A stretch of 64,000 nucleotides of DNA from Amphiura filiformis (Eukaryota; Echinodermata; Ophiuroidea; Amphilepidida; Amphiuridae): NCBI RefSeq assembly GCF_039555335.1, contig NC_092629.1:35380965-35444964 (forward strand), in the 5' to 3' direction. A program made the translations under genes and the position numbers. The notes beneath the pieces are model-generated. The model was not told where the DNA came from. It made no database searches and saw only the letters and a program-made list of their open reading frames with translations. Shown here one piece after another: positions 53,501 to 63,758 of this stretch; positions within the stretch are counted from its first letter, which is position 1; each line of letters opens with the position of its first letter.

Positions 53501-56014
53501 TCAGTTTCCCTATACTAAATGCATATGTGGATGAAAAGTGTGAAAGTATGACGTATAAGGTAGGTCTGGCCTGTAATGTAATCAGTGTATACTGAGAAGA
53601 TATCTTACCCTTCCCAGAATCCTTTGCTGCATGATGCATCACCTCATTTCATCAAATGACACTCCTATTACTTTGTACAGGTTCCCTTTGTTTTCATATT
53701 CAGAATTGACTGGCTAAACATGGGTCGATAGTCAAGAAATAAACACATTTTGCAAGATCCGGAATTGCTCTGTTCATTGAGGTATTTTTTGTCACCATGA
53801 AATTGAAGAAATGCATTGTGGGAAATGTAAGATATCTTCTGGGGTTCAAGGGTGATGTGAGGTAGTATGCATTAACATTTTCAGCAGAAAAAAAATCAGG
53901 CAAAGTGGAAAGGGGACATTTTCATGCAGAATTCTTTTGTGTGTGTGTGCTGGTACTTAGCTAATTTTCAACAGTTTCACATGTTGAACAAATTTTAATC
54001 TGTACCCAGGGCAGGCACTGCACATTAACATTAATGACAAGTAACGTAGTTGGGACATTACTCGGAGCAGTACCTGAGCTAGCATTGTTTGTGCTCAAAT
54101 ATTGAGAAAAATAAAGCCCGCACTCATAGGAAAGGTATGGGTTCAATATGTGAGACCCCAAGGCTCATTGTAAATTAATTTTTTTGTAATAGGTTTCAGT
54201 GCCCCCATGTGCATGATTTTTCTTGGAGGGAGGAAATAACAAAAATTTTCATTTAGGCCTTTTATTTGTCATAACTCAATAACTGCAATACATATGGAAA
54301 TATAAATGTAACCAGTGGCTTCTTTGACTCATTTCCTCAAATATCAATGTTTTACCCTGCAGAAATGGACTGAAGCGAAATGACTAAAACTGGACAAATA
54401 TATCCTGAAGGCTCTGACTCGCCTTAATTAGTAATTATTTGTAAAAGTTATGTTGCTTTTGTTTCCTCCTGACAGGCAGTACATAATATTGGTTTTGCAA
54501 TGGACACACCACATGGTCTGCTGGTTCCCAACATCAAGAATTGTGAATCATTAAGCATATTTGAAATAGCACAAGATTTGAGCAGGTTAATGGAGCTGGG
54601 CAAGGTGGGGAAGCTGGGACAGGATGATCTAAGTGGTGGAACCTTTACTTTATCTAACATTGGAACTGTAAGTAGAGCATTTAAAGTGCCGGCAGCATGC
54701 ACATTGATTTTGAACTCTCTCATATTGACATTATCTGAAAAAGAGACCTTTTCAAAGTCTGTATTAAGCAGAGACGTAGCTTGCAACACCATCATGGCAT
54801 CTTCATCTATGATGATCTGCTGTTATACTTAACCACCCACCAGGTGGTCATGTGACCGGAGGAGTGTAAACACTACGCTGAAAGAAGACGCCATGATGGT
54901 GTCGCAAGCTACATCACTGATCCCGCTGTGTTAATAATTTTAAAATGTATGCGGATCTGTTCTTCATGCTCATTTTGTTGTGCAGATAAGTTATTTTAGA
55001 CCCCTAGAAAACTACTCCAGATTTGAGAAACATTGCACCATGTCTTATGTAGCTAAAAATTGAAGTGTAGCTGAGTGGTTAAGGCGTTGGACTGTGAATC
55101 CCAGGGTCCTGGGTTTGAAATCTGAGTAGGTCCGCTTGAGCTCAGCTGGCTCTTTGTGTCCTTGAGCAAGGCACTTCATTCTGCTTGCTTAGTGCTTCGG
55201 AGGCCACTTTAAGCTGTCGGTCCTGTGTACATGTATTTCTGACATTAATGCAGTGTGTACTTTAAAGAACATCACAGGCTATTCGAAAAAAAGCAGGGGA
55301 TCATCCCAGTTCTGTTGACTGTACTTCAAAAATACACTCATCTACTCTAGGTTCCAGCTTGTCTGTACGCAGTATGATAATACTCATACATAAGAGGCCT
55401 GCACTAATAAGGAAGAAGTAGAAGAGGGAGTTCAGATATGTCAATTGGGAATTTGATCTACTTCTGAATTTAATCAAACCTATAAATCAGCCATAGTTAT
55501 AATTTTGCATGCCTCAAGTGAAAACTGCCTGTCCAAAGTGACATGGGCATGCAACTAACTTGCAAACTGTTGTGGAGATTGAGTAGTAGCACGCCCTTTG
55601 TATAGTGTTGATTTATTAAATTGTAATGCTGATTTTGTCCATGCTAAAATCAGCAATATTATAAGCGTGGAGATTGAGTTGTAAGTGTGGAGATTGAGTA
55701 GTAGCACACCCTTTGTAAAGTGTTGATTTATTAAATTGTAATGCTGATTTTGTCCATGCTAAAATCAGCAATATCTGTAAGACTTTTGAAAGTGTGGGGT
55801 GCAAATATCTATAAGAGTTGTGTATAAGATGTAATTATTTTTTTACCCAAACCAAGTAAAATTCTCTAGCTGATATCTTTTAGGATGTCATCAGAATTGT
55901 ATTTGATTTTAAAACCCAGTGTGTTATTTGATCCTTTTACAGGTTGGTGGGACTTATGCTAAGCCAGTCTTAATGCCACCTCAAGTTGCTATAGGAGCTA
56001 TCGGTAGAATTCAG
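41535..56014 (+). CDS. DBT: Dihydrolipoamide branched-chain transacylase E2 (DBT), exons 1-10, 3' end outside window
   Basis: DBT forms the core of the mitochondrial branched-chain 2-oxoacid dehydrogenase complex and transfers branched-chain acyl groups from its lipoyl arm to CoA in Leu, Ile and Val breakdown. Ten exons (63, 163, 76, 185, 173, 109, 135, 245, 192, 72 nt) read 471 residues without a break. Layout: an Arg-rich, acid-poor mitochondrial targeting region (1-75); lipoyl domain (about 82-157) with lipoyl-Lys122 in EVQSDKASV; an acidic Ser-rich linker; subunit-binding domain (about 204-247, [15 protein letters not shown] then [15 protein letters not shown]); a Pro-rich linker; and the acyltransferase domain from about 293 ([60 protein letters not shown]). 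The HxxxD catalytic motif, expected in the final exon or exons, is not in the window because a 7.8-kb array follows exon 10. Divergent from RTCA. Confidence 0.96.
42911..45105. repeat. Two tandem copies of a 1.1-kb repeat with terminal hairpins, DBT intron 1
   Basis: Copies at 42911-44017 and 44018-45105 both start aacaagagctatatagaaag and are largely collinear. They carry many 'aatgacctttgacccc' phrases. The second lacks about 170 bp near its start. After it come two hairpins (acaagccgacg, ttcgg, cgtcggcttgt) at about 45021-45049 and 45072-45100. No coding sequence recognised. Confidence 0.75.
47655..47817 (+). CDS. DBT: DBT exon 2 (rest of presequence)
   Basis: 163 nt after acceptor taatcatacag. 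It encodes an Arg, Ser and Gln-rich stretch ending [11 protein letters not shown]. It is poorly conserved, as presequences are, but it is in frame with exons 1 and 3 and lacks acidic residues except one Asp. Confidence 0.78.
48381..48456 (+). CDS. DBT: DBT exon 3 (start of lipoyl domain)
   Basis: It encodes [20 protein letters not shown] and the first two bases of Trp. Acceptor caatgcag, donor gtaagt, phase 1 to 2. Confidence 0.95.
48651..48725. repeat. Perfect 36-bp palindrome with a 3-nt spacer, DBT intron 3... upstream copy in intron after exon 3
   Basis: The left arm 48651-48686 (gaatagcgttacatcaactt... to gcacta) and right arm 48690-48725 are exact inverse complements, with tta between them. 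It lies in DBT intron 3 (between exons 3 and 4). Related single-arm phrases ('gtctcatct...aagttga') occur at 47415 and 48485. Confidence 0.9.
48803..49034 (+). repeat. Third copy of the 'gagatattttctcaaaatatc' repeat
   Basis: Homologous to 10134-10335. It ends about 28 bp before DBT exon 4. Confidence 0.65.
49063..49247 (+). CDS. DBT: DBT exon 4 (lipoyl-lysine exon)
   Basis: It encodes [37 protein letters not shown] and [12 protein letters not shown]. Lys122 in SDKA is the lipoylation site. 185 nt, phase 2 to 1. Confidence 0.97.
49778..49950 (+). CDS. DBT: DBT exon 5 (acidic linker, start of subunit-binding domain)
   Basis: It begins with an acidic/Ser run ([17 protein letters not shown]) and ends [15 protein letters not shown] before a gttagt donor, weaker than the others in the gene. 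Phase 1 to 0. Confidence 0.92.
49988..50565. repeat. Loose tandem repeat 'cctctgattggctcaat...taaccaatcaaaa'
   Basis: The paired phrases recur at about 49988, 50105, 50205 and 50500. The block is interrupted by the MITE at 50230-50421. It lies in DBT intron 5. Confidence 0.55.
50230..50421. mobile_element. MITE with tacaggctgtatcaaaatga ends
   Basis: The terminal arms of about 31 bp (tacaggctgtatcaaaatga and tcattttgatacagcctgta) are near-perfect inverted copies. One diverged arm is also found at 10708-10735. Confidence 0.82.
51090..51775 (+). repeat. Direct repeat pair flanking DBT exon 6
   Basis: About 230 bp at 51090-51310 and again at 51545-51775 share 'gctaatactgattttgagat', 'tttctgaaagctct' and 'ggtcgacatgtgactc' in the same order and orientation, with exon 6 between them. 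Confidence 0.8.
51408..51516 (+). CDS. DBT: DBT exon 6 (rest of subunit-binding domain)
   Basis: It encodes [18 protein letters not shown] and [18 protein letters not shown]. 109 nt, phase 0 to 1. The exon is flanked by a direct repeat of about 230 bp in both neighbouring introns. Confidence 0.94.
51895..52029 (+). CDS. DBT: DBT exon 7 (Pro-rich linker)
   Basis: It encodes a Pro, Ala and Thr-rich linker ([20 protein letters not shown]) and then EDRKEPIK, the usual lead-in to the acyltransferase domain. Phase 1 to 1. Confidence 0.9.
52484..52622. mobile_element. MITE with gaggttaatgactgcgcatc ends
   Basis: About 55-bp inverted arms (gaggttaatgactgcgcatc..., and ...gatgcgcagtcattaacctc), also pairing through tattgtgaaatatctaaa. 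DBT intron 7. Confidence 0.82.
53315..53559 (+). CDS. DBT: DBT exon 8 (start of acyltransferase domain)
   Basis: It encodes [20 protein letters not shown], then [20 protein letters not shown] and ESMTYK. 245 nt, phase 1 to 0, donor gtaggt. A MITE begins 35 bp after the donor. Confidence 0.97.
53594..53841. mobile_element. MITE, 'gatatcttacccttccca' family, copy 3 (intact)
   Basis: The ends gaagatatcttacccttccc and gggaaatgtaagatatcttc are inverted. It gives the empty-site reference for the insertion in copy 2. Confidence 0.8.
54476..54667 (+). CDS. DBT: DBT exon 9
   Basis: It encodes [19 protein letters not shown], then a helical stretch and [13 protein letters not shown]. 192 nt, phase 0 to 0, donor gtaagt. 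Confidence 0.97.
54776..54912. mobile_element. MITE with gtagcttgcaacaccatcat ends
   Basis: gtagcttgcaacaccatcat at the left and atgatggtgtcgcaagctac at the right are inverted copies. 137 bp, 109 bp after DBT exon 9. Confidence 0.82.
55062..55385 (+). mobile_element. tRNA-derived SINE
   Basis: The head 'tgtagctgagtggttaaggc' and 'ggtcctgggtttgaaatc' form A- and B-box-like parts of a Ser/Leu-type tRNA. The body has 'ccttgagcaaggcacttcat', shared with the SINE at 6729. The motif recalls the central domains of V-SINE and CORE-SINE families; that link is inference. Confidence 0.65.
55568..55790. repeat. Two-copy tandem repeat, about 115 bp
   Basis: 'ggagattgagtagtagcac' to 'ctaaaatcagcaatat' occurs twice with few differences, in DBT intron 9. 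Each copy contains the inverted pair gctgattttgtcc and catgctaaaatcagc. Confidence 0.8.
55943..56014 (+). CDS. DBT: DBT exon 10 (source exon of the 89/101-bp array)
   Basis: Twenty-four codons, [18 protein letters not shown] then AIGRIQ, after acceptor ccttttacag and before gtaatt. Human DBT continues straight on at this point to the HxxxD motif, so the rest of the domain must come from an exon beyond the window. The last 54 nt are repeated downstream. Confidence 0.95.
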
Positions 56015-59000
56015 GTAATTTCTTATATATTATTGTGTGTTCTATAGGCTGAGTCTGATATAAGCCAGTACAAGTTGCTATAGGAGCTATCGGTAGAATT
56101 CAGGTAATTTCTTATATATTATTGTGTGATCTATAGGCTGAGTCTGGTATAAGCCAGTCTTAATGCCACCTCAAGTTGCTATAGGAGCTATTGGTAGAAT
56201 TCAGGTAATTTCTTATATATTATTGTGTGATCTATAGGCTGAGTCTGGTATAAGCCAGTATTAATGCCACCTCAAGTTGCTATAGGAGCTATTGGTAGAA
56301 TTCAGGTAATTTCTTATATATTATTGTGTGCTCTATAGGCTGAGTCTGGTATAAGCCAGTATTAATGCCACCTCAAGTTGCTATAGGAGCTATTGGTAGA
56401 ATTCAGGTAATTTCTTATATATTATTGTGTGCTCTATAGGCTGAGTCTGGTATAAGCCAGTATTAATGCCACCTCAAGTTGCTATAGGAGCTATTGGTAG
56501 AATTCAGGTAATTTCTTATATATTATTGTGTGCTCTATAGGCTGAGTCTGGTATAAGCCAGTCTTAATGCCACCTCAAGTTGCTATAGGAGCTATTGGTA
56601 GAATTCAGGTAATTTCTTATATATTATTGTGTGCTCTATAGGCTGAGTCTGGTATAAGCCAGTATTAATGCCACCTCAAGTTGCTATAGGAGCTATCGGT
56701 AGAATTCAGGTAATTTCTTATATATTATTGTGTGATCTATAGGCTGAGTCTGGTATAAGCCAGTATTAATGCCACCTCAAGTTGCTATAGGAGCTATCGG
56801 TAGAATTCAGGTAATTTCTTATATATTATTGTGTGCTCTATAGGCTGAGTCTGGTATAAGCCAGTACAAGTTGCTATAGGAGCTATCGGTAGAATTCAGG
56901 TAATTTCTTATATATTATTGTGTGCTCTATAGGCTGAGTCTGATATAAGCCAGTACAAGTTGCTATAGGAGCTATCGGTAGAATTCAGGTAATTTCTTAT
57001 ATATTATTGTGTGCTCTATAGGCTGAGTCTGGTATAAGCCAGTATTAATGCCACCTCAAGTTGCTATAGGAGCTATCGGTAGAATTCAGGTAATTTCTTA
57101 TATATTATTGTGTGATCTATAGGCTGAGTCTGGTATAAGCCAGTATTAATGCCACCTCAAGTTGCCATAGGAGCTATCGGTAGAATTCAGGTAATTTCTT
57201 ATATATTATTGTGTGCTCTATAGGCTGAGTCTGGTATAAGCCAGTATTAATGCCACCTCAAGTTGCTATAGGAGCTATTGGTAGAATTCAGGTAATTTCT
57301 TATATATTATTGTGTGCTCTATAGGCTGAGTCTGGTATAAGCCAGTACAAGTTGCTATAGGAGCTATCGGTAGAATTCAGGTAATTTCTTATATATTATT
57401 GTGTGCTCTATAGGCTGAGTCTGATATAAGCCAGTACAAGTTGCTATAGGAGCTATTGGTAGAATTCAGGTAATTTCTTATATATTATTGTGTGCTCTAT
57501 AGGCTGAGTCTGATATAAGCCAGTACAAGTTGCTATAGGAGCTATCGGTAGAATTCAGGTAATTTTTTATATATTATTGTGTGCTCTATAGGCTGAGTCT
57601 GATATAAGCCAGTACAAGTTGCTATAGGAGCTATCGGTAGAATTCAGGTAATTTCTTATATATTATTGTGTGCTCTATAGGCTGAGTCTGGTATAAGCCA
57701 GTACAAGTTGCTATAGGAGCTATCGGTAGAATTCAGGTAATTTCTTATATATTATTGTGTGCTCTATAGGCTGAGTCTGATATAAGCCAGTACAAGTTGC
57801 TATAGGAGCTATCGGTAGAATTCAGGTAATTTCTTATATATTATTGTGTGCTCTATAGGCTGAGTCTGATATAAGCCAGTACAAGTTGCTATAGGAGCTA
57901 TTGGTAGAATTCAGGTAATTTCTTATATATTATTGTGTGCTCTATAGGCTGAGTCTGGTATAAGCCAGTACAAGTTGCTATAGGAGCTATCGGTAGAATT
58001 CAGGTAATTTCTTATATATTATTGTGTGCTCTATAGGCTGAGTCTGGTATAAGCCAGTACAAGTTGCTATAGGAGCTATCGGTAGAATTCAGGTAATTTC
58101 TTATATATTATTGTGTGCTCTATAGGCTGAGTCTGATATAAGCCAGTACAAGTTGCTATAGGAGCTATTGGTAGAATTCAGGTAATTTCTTATATATTAT
58201 TGTGTGCTCTATAGGCTGAGTCTGGTATAAGCCAGTACAAGTTGCTATAGGAGCTATCGGTAGAATTCAGGTAATTTCTTATATATTATTGTGTGCTCTA
58301 TAGGCTGAGTCTGATATAAGCCAGTACAAGTTGCTATAGGAGCTATCGGTAGAATTCAGGTAATTTCTTATATATTATTGTGTGCTCTATAGGCTGAGTC
58401 TGATATAAGCCAGTACAAGTTGCTATAGGAGCTATCGGTAGAATTCAGGTAATTTCTTATATATTATTGTGTGCTCTATAGGCTGAGTCTGATATAAGCC
58501 AGTACAAGTTGCTATAGGAGCTATCGGTAGAATTCAGGTAATTTCTTATATATTATTGTGTGCTCTATAGGCTGAGTCTGATATAAGCCAGTACAAGTTG
58601 CTATAGGAGCTATTGGTAGAATTCAGGTAATTTCTTATATATTATTGTGTGCTCTATAGGCTGAGTCTGGTATAAGCCAGTACAAGTTGCTATAGGAGCT
58701 ATCGGTAGAATTCAGGTAATTTCTTATATATTATTGTGTGCTCTATAGGCTGAGTCTGGTATAAGCCAGTACAAGTTGCTATAGGAGCTATCGGTAGAAT
58801 TCAGGTAATTTCTTATATATTATTGTGTGCTCTATAGGCTGAGTCTGATATAAGCCAGTACAAGTTGCTATAGGAGCTATTGGTAGAATTCAGGTAATTT
58901 CTTATATATTATTGTGTGCTCTATAGGCTGAGTCTGGTATAAGCCAGTACAAGTTGCTATAGGAGCTATCGGTAGAATTCAGGTAATTTCTTATATATTA

Positions 59001-62000
59001 TTGTGTGCTCTATAGGCTGAGTCTGATATAAGCCAGTACAAGTTGCTATAGGAGCTATCGGTAGAATTCAGGTAATTTCTTATATATTATTGTGTGCTCT
59101 ATAGGCTGAGTCTGATATAAGCCAGTACAAGTTGCTATAGGAGCTATCGGTAGAATTCAGGTAATTTCTTATATATTATTGTGTGCTCTATAGGCTGAGT
59201 CTGATATAAGCCAGTACAAGTTGCTATAGGAGCTATTGGTAGAATTCAGGTAATTTCTTATATATTATTGTGTGCTCTATAGGCTGAGTCTGATATAAGC
59301 CAGTACAAGTTGCTATAGGAGCTATTGGTAGAATTCAGGTAATTTCTTATATATTATTGTGTGTTCTATAGGCTGAGTCTGATATAAGCCAGTACAAGTT
59401 GCTATAGGAGCTATCGGTAGAATTCAGGTAATTTCTTATATATTATTGTGTGCTCTATAGGCTGAGTCTGATATAAGCCAGTACAAGTTGCTATAGGAGC
59501 TATCGGCAGAATTCAGGTAATTTCTTATATATTATTGTGTGCTCTATAGGCTGAGTCTGGTATAAGCCAGTACAAGTTGCTATAGGAGCTATCGGTAGAA
59601 TTCAGGTAATTTCTTATATATTATTGTGTGCTCTATAGGCTGAGTCTGATATAAGCCAGTACAAGTTGCTATAGGAGCTATTGGTAGAATTCAGGTAATT
59701 TCTTATATATTATTGTGTGCTCTATAGGCTGAGTCTGATATAAGCCAGTACAAGTTGCTATAGGAGCTATCGGTAGAATTCAGGTAATTTCTTATATATT
59801 ATTGTGTGCTCTATAGGCTGAGTCTGATATAAGCCAGTACAAGTTGCTATAGGAGCTATCGGTAGAATTCAGGTAATTTCTTATATATTATTGTGTGCTC
59901 TATAGGCTGAGTCTGATATAAGCCAGTACAAGTTGCTATAGGAGCTATCGGTAGAATTCAGGTAATTTCTTATATATTATTGTGTGCTCTATAGGCTGAG
60001 TCTGATATAAGCCAGTACAAGTTGCTATAGGAGCTATCGGTAGAATTCAGGTAATTTCTTATATATTATTGTGTGCTCTATAGGCTGAGTCTGATATAAG
60101 CCAGTACAAGTTGCTATAGGAGCTATCGGTAGAATTCAGGTAATTTCTTATATATTATTGTGTGCTCTATAGGCTGAGTCTGATATAAGCCAGTACAAGT
60201 TGCTATAGGAGCTATCGGTAGAATTCAGGTAATTTCTTATATATTATTGTGTGTTCTATAGGCTGAGTCTGATATAAGCCAGTACAAGTTGCTATAGGAG
60301 CTATCGGTAGAATTCAGGTAATTTCTTATATATTATTGTGTGCTCTATAGGCTGAGTCTGATATAAGCCAGTACAAGTTGCTATAGGAGCTATCGGTAGA
60401 ATTCAGGTAATTTCTTATATATTATTGTGTGCTCTATAGGCTGAGTCTGATATAAGCCAGTACAAGTTGCTATAGGAGCTATCGGTAGAATTCAGGTAAT
60501 TTCTTATATATTATTGTGTGCTCTATAGGCTGAGTCTGATATAAGCCAGTACAAGTTGCTATAGGAGCTATCGGTAGAATTCAGGTAATTTCTTATATAT
60601 TATTGTGTGCTCTATAGGCTGAGTCTGGTATAAGCCAGTCTTAATGCCACCTCAGGTTGCTATAGGAGCTATCGGTAGAATTCAGGTAATTTCTTATATA
60701 TTATTGTGTGCTCTATAGGCTGAGTCTGATATAAGCCAGTACAAGTTGCTATAGGAGCTATCGGTAGAATTCAGGTAATTTCTTATATATTATTGTGTGC
60801 TCTATAGGCTGAGTCTGATATAAGCCAGTACAAGTTGCTATAGGAGCTATCGGTAGAATTCAGGTAATTTCTTATATATTATTGTGTGCTCTATAGGCTG
60901 AGTCTGATATAAGCCAGTACAAGTTGCTATAGGAGCTATCGGTAGAATTCAGGTAATTTCTTATATATTATTGTGTGCTCTATAGGCTGAGTCTGATATA
61001 AGCCAGTACAAGTTGCTATAGGAGCTATCGGTAGAATTCAGGTAATTTCTTATATATTATTGTGTGCTCTATAGGCTGAGTCTGGTATAAGCCAGTACAA
61101 GTTGCTATAGGAGCTATCGGTAGAATTCAGGTAATTTCTTATATATTATTGTGTGCTCTATAGGCTGAGTCTGATATAAGCCAGTACAAGTTGCTATAGG
61201 AGCTATCGGTAGAATTCAGGTAATTTCTTATATATTATTGTGTGCTCTATAGGCTGAGTCTGGTATAAGCCAGTACAAGTTGCTATAGGAGCTATCGGTA
61301 GAATTCAGGTAATTTCTTATATATTATTGTGTGCTCTATAGGCTGAGTCTGGTATAAGCCAGTACAAGTTGCTATAGGAGCTATCGGTAGAATTCAGGTA
61401 ATTTCTTATATATTATTGTGTGCTCTATAGGCTGAGTCTGATATAAGCCAGTACAAGTTGCTATAGGAGCTATCGGTAGAATTCAGGTAATTTCTTATAT
61501 ATTATTGTGTGCTCTATAGGCTGAGTCTGGTATAAGCCAGTACAAGTTGCTATAGGAGCTATCGGTAGAATTCAGGTAATTTCTGATATATTATTGTGTG
61601 CTCTATAGGCTGAGTCTGATATAAGCCAGTACAAGTTGCTATAGGAGCTATCGGTAGAATTCAGGTAATTTCTTATATATTATTGTGTGCTCTATAGGCT
61701 GAGTCTGATATAAGCCAGTACAAGTTGCTATAGGAGCTATCGGTAGAATTCAGGTAATTTCTTATATATTATTGTGTGCTCTATAGGCTGAGTCTGATAT
61801 AAGCCAGTACAAGTTGCTATAGGAGCTATCGGTAGAATTCAGGTAATTTCTTATATATTATTGTGTGCTCTATAGGCTGAGTCTGATATAAGCCAGTACA
61901 AGTTGCTATAGGAGCTATCGGTAGAATTCAGGTAATTTCTTATATATTATTGTGTGCTCTATAGGCTGAGTCTGATATAAGCCAGTACAAGTTGCTATAG

Positions 62001-63758
62001 GAGCTATCGGTAGAATTCAGGTAATTTCTTATATATTATTGTGTGCTCTATAGGCTGAGTCTGGTATAAGCCAGTACAAGTTGCTATAGGAGCTATCGGT
62101 AGAATTCAGGTAATTTCTTATATATTATTGTGTGCTCTATAGGCTGAGTCTGATATAAGCCAGTACAAGTTGCTATAGGAGCTATCGGTAGAATTCAGGT
62201 AATTTCTTATATATTATTGTGTGCTCTATAGGCTGAGTCTGATATAAGCCAGTACAAGTTGCTATAGGAGCTATCGGTAGAATTCAGGTAATTTCTTATA
62301 TATTATTGTGTGCTCTATAGGCTGAGTCTGATATAAGCCAGTACAAGTTGCTATAGGAGCTATCGGTAGAATTCAGGTAATTTCTTATATATTATTGTGT
62401 GCTCTATAGGCTGAGTCTGATATAAGCCAGTACAAGTTGCTATAGGAGCTATCGGTAGAATTCAGGTAATTTCTTATATATTATTGTGTGCTCTATAGGC
62501 TGAGTCTGATATAAGCCAGTACAAGTTGCTATAGGAGCTATCGGTAGAATTCAGGTAATTTCTTATATATTATTGTGTGCTCTATAGGCTGAGTCTGATA
62601 TAAGCCAGTACAAGTTGCTATAGGAGCTATCGGTAGAATTCAGGTAATTTCTTATATATTATTGTGTGCTCTATAGGCTGAGTCTGATATAAGCCAGTAC
62701 AAGTTGCTATAGGAGCTATCGGTAGAATTCAGGTAATTTCTTATATATTATTGTGTGCTCTATAGGCTGAGTCTGATATAAGCCAGTACAAGTTGCTATA
62801 GGAGCTATCGGTAGAATTCAGGTAATTTCTTATATATTATTGTGTGCTCTATAGGCTGAGTCTGATATAAGCCAGTACAAGTTGCTATAGGAGCTATCGG
62901 TAGAATTCAGGTAATTTCTTATATATTATTGTGTGCTCTATAGGCTGAGTCTGATATAAGCCAGTACAAGTTGCTATAGGAGCTATCGGTAGAATTCAGG
63001 TAATTTCTTATATATTATTGTGTGCTCTATAGGCTGAGTCTGATATAAGCCAGTACAAGTTGCTATAGGAGCTATCGGTAGAATTCAGGTAATTTCTTAT
63101 ATATTATTGTGTGCTCTATAGGCTGAGTCTGATATAAGCCAGTACAAGTTGCTATAGGAGCTATCGGTAGAATTCAGGTAATTTCTTATATATTATTGTG
63201 TGCTCTATAGGCTGAGTCTGATATAAGCCAGTACAAGTTGCTATAGGAGCTATCGGTAGAATTCAGGTAATTTCTTATATATTATTGTGTGCTCTATAGG
63301 CTGAGTCTGATATAAGCCAGTACAAGTTGCTATAGGAGCTATCGGTAGAATTCAGGTAATTTCTTATATATTATTGTGTGCTCTATAGGCTGAGTCTGAT
63401 ATAAGCCAGTACAAGTTGCTATAGGAGCTATCGGTAGAATTCAGGTAATTTCTTATATATTATTGTGTGCTCTATAGGCTGAGTCTGATATAAGCCAGTA
63501 CAAGTTGCTATAGGAGCTATCGGTAGAATTCAGGTAATTTCTTATATATTATTGTGTGCTCTATAGGCTGAGTCTGATATAAGCCAGTACAAGTTGCTAT
63601 AGGAGCTATCGGTAGAATTCAGGTAATTTCTTATATATTATTGTGTGCTCTATAGGCTGAGTCTGATATAAGCCAGTACAAGTTGCTATAGGAGCTATCG
63701 GTAGAATTCAGGTAATTTCTTATATATTATTGTGTGATCTATAGGCTGAGTCTGGTTT
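55961..63758 (+). repeat. DBT exon 10-derived tandem array, 86 units of 89 or 101 bp
   Basis: The first unit begins inside exon 10 at 55961. Each unit holds the last 42 or 54 nt of the exon, the donor gtaatt, about 26 bp of intron start and 'ctctataggctgagtctg'. Twelve units are the 101-bp form with the ancestral exon sequence and 74 are an 89-bp form lacking 12 nt (four codons, L-M-P-P). 12x101 + 74x89 equals the measured 7,798 bp exactly. Long units cluster at the left end (the first eleven before 57300, one at about 60630). The right third is almost uniform. Confidence 0.97.

Noticed and set aside
53295-53642. 115-codon - strand frame
   Set aside because: It is the antisense shadow of DBT exon 8; the + strand frame carries the acyltransferase motifs and the splice sites.
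55961-63758. CRISPR-like appearance (many identical repeats at regular spacing)
   Set aside because: There are no variable spacers: the whole 89/101-bp unit is repeated, it derives from a DBT exon, and the locus is plainly eukaryotic.
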